This document shows, one piece after another, positions 35,137 to 45,849 of a stretch of DNA of 64,000 bases. The stretch spans positions 20,626,146-20,690,145 of the forward strand of contig NC_080712.1 in the NCBI RefSeq assembly GCF_019097595.1, given 5' to 3'. This stretch comes from Hemibagrus wyckioides (taxonomy: Eukaryota; Chordata; Actinopteri; Siluriformes; Bagridae). Under the pieces are notes generated by a model. It did no database searches. It saw only the letters and a list, made by a program, of their open reading frames with translations, and was not told the origin of the DNA. The position numbers were made by a program, and so were the translations under genes. How positions within the stretch are numbered: position 1 is the stretch's first letter; every line of letters starts with the position of its first letter.

Positions 35137-36532
35137 TCACACTGCCACACTGTTCGGGATCCTGTCTGGAGACAGGTAGTAGTAGGGGAGATTCTTCCCC
35201 TCGTTGCGAATTTTGATGGCTTTGGATAGCTCGTTCAGCTTCTCCCGGAAAGTCTCCATAGCTTTCTTCACCGGTTTCTCAATGAAGTGTTCATCAGGAT
35301 ACATGCCTAAGAACAACTAGAAAGAGAAGCACTTATAGTCAGTAAAACTGCGTTACAGCAGTGAATGTTGAGAGGAAGCATTATTATTGTTTTTTGACAA
35401 TCTCACCTCATTTTCTTGGAACTGACTAAGAGCCCAAACCGCTCCAAGATGCCAGCAGGAGCGACCACGGTCTGGCAGACTGTTCACGATGAATGTGATA
35501 TCAACCTGACCCTTCTTTGTAGGCGGTGGTTTCCGCATAGTAGGCGGAGAATTTGGGATCCATGAACACCAGTCATACTGAAATTTTAACATTAGGTTTA
35601 GAATTTTGCATTGCAATATATCATTGTGTCTGTATTCATTTTTGATTATCCTTGATAGAGAGCGGTGCTACCTGGCCAAAGTTGATGGCAGCGTGTTGTG
35701 CAGAAGCTGTGAAGATTACAGCAGTCAGGTACTCCACCAGCTGCTCTCGGTTCTGCAATGTTTTCGGAAACTCTAAAGACAACCATAAATGTGTCCTAGC
35801 CAAATTCTCTCAGACACAGACAGAGTACATAGTTCATATCCTCCTTTTTGGAGAAGAGCATGAGTGGTTATGACTTTAAGGAAGTTCTTGAGTGATGAAA
35901 CACAGGAAACATCTTTAGAAACTCCTTTCGAAATTCTCAGCACAGTTAAGCTGATTTTGTATTGAGTTGTATAAGTAAGCTTCTGTTACCATCATCCTGA
36001 ACATTATTTAATTCCTTAAATGAATATAACATATCCAGATGAAGAAAACATCAGGGTCAGTTACAGGGTTCCAAGAAACATGTTCAAGAAGATGGTCACA
36101 AAATACAGTTAAAATTTTTATTCTCACCACAACAATCAGAATCTTGCATTCCAAAGCTGCAGACATCTTTGACAAATGCCTGTATCTCCTCATCCCCCAG
36201 CACTGTTTCGTCACTATCATAATATATGTTCACCACATCCTCCACAAAACTACCATGACACAAAAAATGAGTTTGTCATCTATCCATCTATTTTCTATAT
36301 TTCAATGGATTTATATTTACATTCTGGGAACTTCCCTGTTTACCTTTTGATTATTTCCCACACTCTGTTGCCATCATCTCTGTAGAAGTAAGAAGGAAGC
36401 TCCTCCTTGCTGTCCATGCCTCGGGCCTTTATAGAGTCCGGAAAGCACAAGGACTTATAGGTGAAAGTCTTCATGGCTTTCTGGACTAGCTCTACATGGC
36501 CACCTCCACCTGTGCCATTAGCCTGTTGTATG

Positions 36533-36590
<58 letters not shown>

Positions 36591-39500
36591 AAGTCAGTGT
36601 AGTTCCTAAAGACACTACAAGCTCAGAGGAAGTGTTTAGTAAACAGGGTAAACGTACCTTGTCAAAGAGTCCACATTCACAGATGAGTTGCTCGCGTGCT
36701 TTTGTATTGATAGCAATTGTGAAACGAATATGTGGCACAAGCAACTGGAAATTTGAAACACAAAAAAAGTATATATAATTTATGTACTCTGATAAGACTA
36801 TTTCATGCTCGGCTGATATATTTATTAGTTTGCCTTGGTAATGCATGATAGGCAAAATGTAAAAATGGTGCACCTTGTACACGGGATGAACGGCGGGCAA
36901 CTGTCGGAACATAGCGATGCCAAAAACCTCCGAAATCAGATGGGTCCTCAGGAGATGTGTCACTGTCTGGTGCACGTGAAAGTCCGAAGACCTCACCCAG
37001 ATCTTGGCCAGCAACCAGTCATGCTCATTATCAGTAGGCAGAAAGATTGGGTTGTCTTCCCCTGGGGTTTGGTTTAGCTTTTAAAACATACAGAAACGTG
37101 TTATCACAATCTGCAAATTAAAATGACAGCACTAGCTGTTGTATGGTATATTAGCCAGAACATTTATTACTATTCAGATTATGTTCACTAAATAAAAGAT
37201 GTCATCCAGAGAAAAGGGCACGATACTCTAGAATTGCATAAACTGAAAAAAAAGAATTTAAAAAAAGCAGAAATGCTCCTGTATCGTAATCTTCTGACTC
37301 ATTCATTCATAAATGGATTGTTTATATTGGTTGTGCTAGATCAGGAGCCTACACTGGATGCAAAATACAAATAGTGCAGGCACAATACACTCATTCATAC
37401 CTAGAGGAAGTTTAGAGTGTTTAATCTACCAACTGGAAGGTTTGTTGTTTGGAAGATATGGGAGGAAGCCTGAGTAATCCCCATCATTAAAAATGTAAAT
37501 TAAAACAGTGCCAGCAGGAATTTTGTCATGACATTGTTTTAGGTGCCTCTCTGAGTAAACATTAAACCTTTTTAATCTTAGTTACTTTATTATAATGGAA
37601 TTTAAAAGTATATAAATTAACAGTGGTTCATTACACATTGATAATCTCTTTATACATTTATACATTTATAATGTAATTAAAGTGGGGTTATACAAGGCAG
37701 TAAGATTTGCTGGTGCTGTAGAAAGTACGGTCATATACCTGTATGGCGATTGGCAAAACTTTGTTCTGAGTGTTCTTGTACAGCAAGCAAACAGGTGCCG
37801 CTAAATACTGCAGGGTGCAAGGATCTGTAGCATTAGCGGTGATGTCCTCCATGATCTCATAGTCTGCTAAATACAAGTTTCCTGCCTGCAATCCAGAAAA
37901 AACACCGTTACGGATAAAAAAAACAGATTATTATTGTATACTATATTATACATAAGTGTTCAGTATCAGTGTCAATAATGAGTTACCTTAAGCTCATTTT
38001 CCAGTGTGAGATCTCTTTCCAAGCAGTCTTTCACCATTTCATGTGTGACTGGAAACTTATCTGGTATTTCTGTACACTTCTTGATCATCACAGGATTGCA
38101 GCCATTTAAAAACTGATATCCGAACATAAAGTCTTCTTTCCAGTGCTGCATCACATACTCTGTCCAAAAAAGAAAACATGATCAAAAAATATTCGTTTAA
38201 ATATCTCACACTGATATTTATATGTGCTAGTTTATACACAGAAATAAATCAGGTACTATGTATTATTTCACTCATTGTTCTTAATATTGCATGAGGATGA
38301 AAAAGCACCTGATATTGTGTTCTTGATCCTCATAAATATCCGCTCAAAATCTGCAAAATCTCCCCATGAGGACTGGAACATGTGCATAAACTGGTTAACA
38401 CAGAGGTTCTCTATCCTAAAATAAGAAGAATAGCTGGTGTTAATATTGTTGCATATACACTATATTGCCAAAAGTATTCGCTCACCCATCCAAATAATCA
38501 GAATCAGGTGTTCCAATCACTTCCATGGCCACAGGTGTATAAAATCAAGCACCTAGGCATGCAGACTGTTTTTATAAACATTTGTGAAAGAATGGGTCGC
38601 TCTCAGGAGCTCAGTGAATTCCAGCGTGGAACTGTGATAGGATGCCACCTGTGCAACAAATCCAGTCGTGAAATTTCCTCGCTCCTAAATATTCCACAGT
38701 CAACTGTCAGCTGTATTATAAGAACGTGGAAGTGTTTGGGAACGTCAGCAACTCAGCCACGAAGTGGTAGGCCACGTAAACTGACGGAGCGGGGTCAGCG
38801 GATGCTGAGGCGCATAGTGCGAAGAGGTCGCCAACTTTCTGCAGAGTCAATCGCTACAGACCTCCAAACTTCATGTGGCCTTCAGATTAGCTCAAGAACA
38901 GTGCGCAGAGAGCTTCATGGAATGGGTTTCCATGGCCGAGCAGCTGCATCCAAGCCATACATCACCAAGTGCAATGCAAAGCGTCAGATGCAGTGGTGTA
39001 AAGCACGCCGACACTGGACTCTAGAGCAGTGGAGACGCGTTCTCTGGAGTGACGAATCGCGCTTCTCCATCTGGCAATCTGATGGACGAGTCTGGGTTTG
39101 GCGGTTGCCAGGAGAACGGTACTTGTCTGACTGCATTGTGCCAAGTGTAAAGTTTGGTGGAGGGGGGATTATGGTGTGGGGTTGTTTTTCAGGAGCTGGG
39201 CTTGGCCCCTTAGTTCCAGTGAAAGGAACTCTGAATGCTTCAGCATACCAAGACATTTTGGACAATTCCATGCTCCCAACTTTGTGGGAACAGTTTGGAG
39301 CTGGCCCCTTCCTCTTCCAACATGACTGTGCACCAGTGCACAAAGCAAGGTCCATAAAGACATGGATGACAGAGTCTGGTGTGGATGAACTTGACTGGCC
39401 TGCACAGAGTCCTGACCTCAACCCGATAGAACACCTTTGGGATGAATTAGAGCGGAGACTGAGAGACCGGCCTTCTCGTCCAACATCAGTGTGTGACCTC

Positions 39501-41175
39501 ACAAATGCGCTTCTGGAAGAATGGTCAAAAATTCCCATAAACACACTCCTAAACCTTGTGGACAGCCTTCCCAGAAGAGTTGAAGCTGTTATAGCTGTAA
39601 AGGGTGGACCGACGTCATATTGAACCCTATGGATTAGGAATGGGATGTCACTTAAATTCATATGCGAGTCAAGGCAGGTGAGCGAATACTTTTGGCAATA
39701 TAGTGTATGTGCAACACTGAATGTAATGTCGACAGGAGAAAAAGAAACATCCTGGCATTAACCAGAAGTTAAGCAAGATGTGAAATTTGACAATGATTAT
39801 ATTTTGTAGCTGTACTTTGGCTACTCTCTGTTCCGGGTCACCACAGCAAATCATCCAAGCTGCTTATTTGATTTTGGTTCAGATTTAATCCAGGACTGGG
39901 ACCATCACTAAGAGTTAACACTTCTCTGGCTGGGTTGCTCACCTGCCTGGGAATCAAACCCCGGGCAAGATAGTAAGAGCACCGGATCCTGCTCCTGGAC
40001 CACCAGCAACCTTATACTGTGATTTTATATTCAATATAAAAAATCACTGATGTTTAAAATATTGGGTTTTAAAGAAAAGCATTAATCACTGATTAATGTC
40101 TGATTCTCAAACGGTGTATAGGAATATATATATTATTAAGAAACTTCCAAAAAAAATTGTGAAGCTTTTAGTTTATGTTGGTAAGTCAATTCGGAAATAA
40201 TGAAAAGTCCAGGAAGCAACTGCGAGTCCTAGGCTTTCATGCAATGTTTACTGTGTTCTCTTGTCTGGCTGCAAAAATCAAATGCAAATGTGAGAACAGT
40301 AAAGTGGCTGTCTGTTAGAGACTCAGAGATTGTTATACCAGTGGGTGCAGGTTACTATGCAACTAAATAGGTAAAGTTCATCACAACAGACTTTGAGGTT
40401 GGCTTGACAAATTAATTTGAACTGTGTATGTAATGTGGAGTTTTAAGAAAAAAGACAGATCTATAAACAGGCAGATGCGAAGTAGCACCAAGTATTTCCT
40501 GACCTGTTCTTGCCTCTGCTCGTTCACACATACACTTAAAGAGCAACACATTGAGACACCCCCAGGGGTGATTGAACACAGCCATCTCTGCCACTTGCCC
40601 GAACACACGAAAACATCAGTCGATGCTTAAGTTGGGGGTAATCGAGGACAGCAACTGATCTAGCCCAGTGATTTTAGTGCCCTGACAGCTCAGTCTAGTT
40701 CTATGTCGACTTTAGAAAATCAACACATTTTTTAAGTTTGACAGATAGCCAATGCTTCATATTGATGAACTGTTCGATGTCCTAGGCATGCATTCCACAC
40801 CGTTCGGCTTACACCGATTTGTGACTCTTCCATTTGGGTTGTTTGGAGCCCCAGCAACGTATCAGTGGCTCATCCTCTGCCAGCATGCTGGGTATGCCAG
40901 CGCTTACCTAGATGACATCATCATTAATTTTAGAAATGATTGGCAGCGGCATATGCAGCATCTGAGGGCTGTCCTAGGTTCACTGAGACAGGCGGGAATC
41001 ACAACTAATCCAAAGACGTGCACAACTGGGCGGGTGGGCATTTTCAGAGAAATGTTTTAGATACAATTATTATTATTATTAAATTATATTTTTTAGATAC
41101 AAATGGACTTAATGAGAAGTCCAGGAAACAACTGGTTTAGGTTTAGGAAATTTTAGGAAATGTTTGGTCTCAGAC

Positions 41176-41229
<54 letters not shown>

Positions 41230-41303
41230 AAAACTTTAATGTTGGCTTGACAAAGCTAATATAAAATTCTGAAAAAGGAGTTGGAATATGCTGCTTTTAG
41301 GAA

Positions 41304-41380
<77 letters not shown>

Positions 41381-42892
41381 GTTCTGATCAGGTAGAAAAG
41401 TAATAGCAACTTAAGTCAAGCCAGGATGAATGACTTTGGTCTAAGAAGAATAATAAACTTAAATAGCAGAATAGAATGTTGGTTATGCACAAGCCCACAT
41501 AACTAGCAGTACAATACAGAACACTCACGCTTTACTGTAATTCAGGGCGAAATCGATTCCTTTTTCACTGTCAAACTGGATATCTCGTGGCAGCTCTTTA
41601 TAAGTATTTGCATCGATGCTCATGGGAAAGCCAGGGTGCCACTCCTTCCATCTACAGTAAGAAGTAATAATGGTTATATCTATACTCCAGCACTGAAAAA
41701 AAAATGAAAACACACTTTTCCTAGTGCACAAAAAGTAAAAAGTAAAGAATCTATTTTGTCAAGGCCATTTTTCATCAGTGTAGAACATATAAGAGTTATA
41801 ATAACACTATTTCAAAATAATTTCTGATAAACCTGTAAGTCTTCTGTCTGTTTTCCAGCTCCTTGCGTCTGTGTTGTTTCGCCATTCTGGCTTTTTCATG
41901 CTGAGGCAGGCGAGCTGCAAATCAAACAAGCGTGCAAAAGGGTTTTTTTGCGACTTTTTTTTGTCTGACTGAAGGGTTTATCAAATCATAGATGCAAGAC
42001 ACAACAAAAGGATCCCACCTCTGCCATCTCGAAGTATCACCTCTTTGTCGTCCACTACCCAGCGAAAACAAGGGAACTCAATGTAATCTCCATCGGGTGT
42101 CTTCACTGTAATGTTTTTACAATACCAGTCGTCATGCATCCAGTACTTTTTCTTCTCAATCTTTATGAGCTCTATGTCACCGAGGTTCTCTGAGACTTTG
42201 ACATCATATGAGTCCACCTGGGATTAGACAAACTGTGTGTCAACTGACAAATTATAACAAGAAAAATGTCTTTATTTTCTTAACAAATCGGATTATCCTT
42301 CTAGTAAACTGCAGACTGCAAAGCCTAAAATAACCAAGAGCATTTTTGCAATATAAACATGGCCAGATTGTAAACAGAGCAAATGAGTTTAACTCTCAAG
42401 GGAGAAGAAAATATATTTTGAAACACAATGAAGCTTCTGACTCTTCCTCTCACACTGTCAAGCTTAAAGTCTCTTCTCTTTACACTCTCTTCAATTTATT
42501 CCTTCTTGCTCCTTGTGTTTATTTCACCTTAATTTGTCTGTTTTGCATATATCGGTTTCCAGTTTGCAGTCCATTTGCATGAATTTTTTCAGTATTGCTA
42601 TGTCTTTGTCTTACTTTGACCTCTTACAGGCCCATGTTTATTTTAATTCTTCTTTACTAATTGACACCATCCCCAAATGTTAATGTTGAAAGCTTTTCTG
42701 TATAACACTAAAAAATGTTCAAGGTAATGACAGACATCTTACCGCTCCTCGTTCAAAGTCATTATATAGTGGTTTATCCAGAAGTGTTCTCTCACTGCAG
42801 CGCTCTGTCCCCACCAAAGTCAGGTAGATATAGTCATCAGTACCCGCGAACCACTGAGAGCCTGTGGCAACAGTCACAGTGTATGTAGGCAT
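35137..42892 (-). CDS. alox5: alox5, arachidonate 5-lipoxygenase, complete
   Basis: ALOX5 oxygenates arachidonate to 5-HPETE and leukotriene A4 at the nuclear envelope, helped by FLAP. The 14 coding exons (minus) are 42743-42892, 42019-42217, 41833-41914, 41529-41651, 38309-38415, 37987-38159, 37739-37885, 36874-37077, 36658-36744, 36344-36522, 36128-36249, 35672-35772, 35407-35577, 35137-35316. They total 2025 bp, or 674 residues, the length of human ALOX5, and nearly all exon lengths equal those I recall for the human gene. The PLAT domain (residues 2-118) keeps the membrane Trp residues W14, W76 and W103. Iron ligands H368, H373 ([11 protein letters not shown]), H551 and N555 (QHAAINFG) are present. 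The last residue is Val, not Ile. The position matching human Ser271 is Thr, Ser523 is Cys, and the ERK-site Ser664 is kept. A complete Tc1-like transposon lies in intron 4. Confidence 0.97.
36534..36588. repeat. (CA)n microsatellite in alox5 intron 9
   Basis: About 27 CA units; on the alox5 strand it is a (UG)n run that ends 11 bases before the splice acceptor of the exon at 36344-36522. The host intron is only 135 bp. Confidence 0.95.
37290..37480. repeat. Decayed SINE, LINE2-type tail family, reverse
   Basis: Contains a CATTCATTCAT-type end, AGGAGCCTACACTGGATGC, ACTCATTCATACCTAGAGG and GGGAGGAAGCC words, which together match the reverse complement of the local SINE family tail. It lies in an alox5 intron (between exons 7 and 8). 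Confidence 0.45.
38458..39705 (+). mobile_element. Complete Tc1-like transposon, 1248 bp
   Basis: Flanked by TA duplications (38456-38457 and 39706-39707), with perfect 29-bp terminal inverted repeats starting CACTATATTGCCAAAAGTAT. It contains one uninterrupted transposase gene on the plus strand. It sits in alox5 intron 4, antisense to the gene. Perfect termini and an open frame indicate recent insertion and possible autonomy. Fragments of the same or a close family are at 6906-7842 and 61982-62170. Confidence 0.93.
38592..39623 (+). CDS. Tc1-like transposase, intact
   Basis: A 343-residue DDE transposase for cut-and-paste transposition. The start [18 protein letters not shown] is chosen because this is the usual Tc1 N-terminus; the open frame runs back to 38382, outside the element. 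The N-terminal bipartite helix-turn-helix includes [15 protein letters not shown] and the [12 protein letters not shown] hook; the second domain has [15 protein letters not shown]. The catalytic DDE appears as [20 protein letters not shown] and [15 protein letters not shown], with the usual 34-residue spacing between the last two acids. [13 protein letters not shown] is the glycine-rich box. Length matches full-size fish Tc1 transposases (about 340 residues). No frameshift or internal stop is seen. Confidence 0.93.
   Translation: MGRSQELSEFQRGTVIGCHLCNKSSREISSLLNIPQSTVSCIIRTWKCLGTSATQPRSGRPRKLTERGQRMLRRIVRRGRQLSAESIATDLQTSCGLQISSRTVRRELHGMGFHGRAAASKPYITKCNAKRQMQWCKARRHWTLEQWRRVLWSDESRFSIWQSDGRVWVWRLPGERYLSDCIVPSVKFGGGGIMVWGCFSGAGLGPLVPVKGTLNASAYQDILDNSMLPTLWEQFGAGPFLFQHDCAPVHKARSIKTWMTESGVDELDWPAQSPDLNPIEHLWDELERRLRDRPSRPTSVCDLTNALLEEWSKIPINTLLNLVDSLPRRVEAVIAVKGGPTSY
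39895..40015 (-). repeat. tRNA-derived SINE fragment
   Basis: On the minus strand it reads TGGTGGTCCAGGAGCAGGAT ... GGGGTTTGATTCCC, giving A-box/B-box-like elements of a tRNA-related SINE. It is short and decayed, and not a tRNA gene. Located in alox5 intron 4. Confidence 0.5.
40748..41059 (+). mobile_element. Ty3/gypsy reverse-transcriptase fragment
   Basis: An open frame of 102 codons encodes [20 protein letters not shown] and [20 protein letters not shown], the fingers/palm region of a Ty3/gypsy RT with the catalytic Y-x-D-D reading YLDD. Neither LTRs nor the rest of pol is present, so it is a relic. It lies in alox5 intron 4. Confidence 0.85.
41175..41227. repeat. (AAT)n microsatellite
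   Basis: About 17 AAT units in alox5 intron 4. Confidence 0.9.
41303..41381. repeat. (GATA)n microsatellite
   Basis: About 19 nearly perfect GATA units in alox5 intron 4, about 150 bp from the donor of exon 4 (41529-41651). Confidence 0.95.
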
Positions 42893-45849
42893 CCCGGTCA
42901 CCGAGTCAAACAAGCTTCTGCGTCTCCACCATAAACCCACTGTAGTCTTTCGCTGAAGGAACTTCCCCTTTTCTACTTCACACGCAAAACTGTGTGTGCA
43001 CATACACACAAAATGAGTTGCTGATCTGCTGAGATAAAGCATGCAAATGCTGAAAGGCTATTTCTTAGTGGACCATAAATAGATAGAGTCCACCCATAAA
43101 GAGTAATATGAAATATCAAAATATGTACCAACAATTCATTTAGGAGCAATATGCTGTATAATTTGAGGCATTCATTTTAACCCATTGACTAAAATAATGG
43201 TTTAATAATGCATGGTCACTAAATCAATATGGAATTAGAACGATGAAAAAATTAGTTTTTTAACTTTCTGAAAAGAAAACCGTTCATTACCGTCCTTTCT
43301 GATTTTAGTATCACAGACAGAACACGTCATATCAGATGATACTAAAAACAAACTAGGTGTCTGCTACGTACAGTTTTTACCATGCTGCGTGAGGTGGAAT
43401 GTGTTAAACATAAACCACAAACAGTATTTTGTATACACCATATTTCCCAGTCAAATGAGCCACTATTTCATGCAGCATCACTATACAAAACTAGAGAGGA
43501 AAATGCAAATAGGTGAGGAAAAGCCAGACATTGCATGGTCTCAAGTAATGGGGGTATTATTTTTTTGTAGTTAGAATATTATGCCCCTCAGGTCATGGTT
43601 TAGTAAATATTTAAGATGCATGTTTAATGGTTTGATTAGACAAAATAACACCGATAAAAACAAGTAGTCTTTCTGTGTTCTCATTCCATCCTCAACCAGG
43701 AAGGCACACAAATATACGAAGTTATAGAAAAATGAATGAATGCAGTATTCTAGTATGCAGAAAACCAGGATATATAACAGAATATGTGAACATCTCACTG
43801 ACACTTCCTTATATACATTTCAGAACATTTGTATGAAACTCTATTGGAGATGTCATTTGTGTGGAGTTTCACATTCTTTTGTGGGTCCCTGTGGGTTTCC
43901 TATGGTTTCTCTGGTTTCCTCCCAAATATGGTGACTCTAAACTGACTGCAGAATTAATGAATGAATGCATATTCCCATCCACTGTGTTTTTCCAGCCCAT
44001 ACCCAGTGATTCGTCATCATGACTAACTATTTTTTTTTTTACCAGAGGCCAGAAAATGGAATTTGTGCCTGTTTCGGTGTGCTGGTTTTCAACAATGAAC
44101 ATCTTTGTCATGTCCACAGTGACTCATATGAATGTAGAATTTGTAATGTTTCTTAATATTTTTTTTCCCTATAGTGAAACTAGGGATAATATACTCATAG
44201 AAAAGTTCCAAAGTACAAAAGTGCTTGTTCGTAAGCATCTAAAGCATCTTGAAGGTGTTACGTTCAACCATTATCTGAACAGAGGTAAAAATGTGTCACA
44301 CTGAAAGCCAACAATGTCCTGACTAATTGTATGTCAGACTTCATTTGTTTATACTGATGGAATATGTCTGATAAGTCGATTTCCATTCCACCAACAGAAT
44401 GAAACTCCAGTGTCCTGGTATAAAGGGTTAAAGATTGTACTTCTAGTAACATATTATAATATTTGGTTTTCTGTGGAACTGACTTCAGAAAAAGGGCATG
44501 AGAAAGAACTTTTCCATCACCCACAAGAAGTTCTTCAGGCTTGTGTAAAATAACAATTACTGTGGTTTCTGGAACCAACTGCCAAAGAACTATTACCTCA
44601 TCACAGTTGGTATCATGAGAACATGATAATATCACACGTCGCAGAAAAACATCTACTACAGCTCAAGTATGCAAGTTTAAGGGATGAGGTGATGAACTGA
44701 ATGGGTGTAACGTGCATATGACATCGTTTACACTGTTTACTTCCTCATAATGTGTTCTTCTTATTTCTTTTTTTGGGAGGAAAAAAAATCAGCTTGCGTG
44801 TAAAACATGCGCATTAATGCTAAACGTCTGGAAAGATCTGAGTCCACTAATGATGCTGACATGTTTCCTGGATAATGAATGGCAAATATACATCAGTTGT
44901 CTCATGGCTAGTGTGTTACTGGATTGTTCTTGGTCACATCAGGTCAACAGATGCAAGATAAATATTATACATAATCCGTACCATTACATATACATACACT
45001 ATTAGTATTGTTAAGTGGTGGGATGTTGCAAAAGAGAAAAATATCCGGATGTGTGCATGAATAGGAAGCCATGATGATCCACTTAGTCAACCAATTTTTG
45101 CAATTTATGGAAAAAAAACACTGCTGCAAAGATTATGTGCCTTAAATAGAGTGCTCTTGATAGGAGAGGAGTGAAAAGAGCTTGCTCTTGAACTTGAGGA
45201 AGAGGAAACTGGAGGCAGGCTTTTGAACTCAAAAATGCATTTTATATTAACTTTCACTTCCCAGCTTTTCAACCACACACACACACACAGAGAAAAAATC
45301 ATAACTACCATTTGGCACAGGTGATCCTTACCACAGCTCCGCCCTCCATCCACTCGATCATGCCCCTGCTTTCACAGTAAATAGTTAAGTGATAGTTGTT
45401 TTTTATTATTTTGGACAGGAAATTAATGATAGTGGCAACAGCTGCATATATTTTCAGACATTTTATCCTCTGAAGAGTTTTGTAAAAATCTGAATTTGGT
45501 AGTGAACCGTGTCCGTTAACGACTATATTCAAACCATTATGCACAAGATTATGACTCTTACCTGATTTCACATGCATGTTTTACCATTCTCACAGAGGCA
45601 CACTATACATAGTGTCTATATTCATCTATCATAATGTGCGTGAATGCATAGACTTCACACTGTGTGAGTAAGTGAGAATGCTTGCAGCCACATGTGCTTC
45701 CTTGCCGTAACAGAGTTGCAAAAAAAATTCTAGTACTCAATTACAGCAAGCTAAGAACCACAACTCTATTCAAAGTGCTCAGTAACTTCCTCAGAGGAGC
45801 CAGCAGTTGTTTGAGTCATGAAAAATGCATACAACAGTGAATTTGTTAC
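42893..45849. other. Intergenic region upstream of alox5
   Basis: This holds the alox5 5' flank and spacer. The DNA is AT-rich with no CpG-dense promoter and no clear TATA box. A short SINE-like fragment lies at about 43850-43965 (GTGGAGTTTCACATTC ... GAATTAATGAATGAATGCAT). The minus-strand frame at 44264-44635 (123 codons, including VPETTVIVILHKPEELLVG) is unrecognised and may derive from a mobile element. Confidence 0.45.

Noticed and set aside
38382..38591. N-terminal extension of the Tc1 transposase frame (413 codons)
   Set aside because: The first 76 codons lie outside the element, or in its terminal repeat and 5' UTR; the conserved Tc1 start is [11 protein letters not shown] at 38592.
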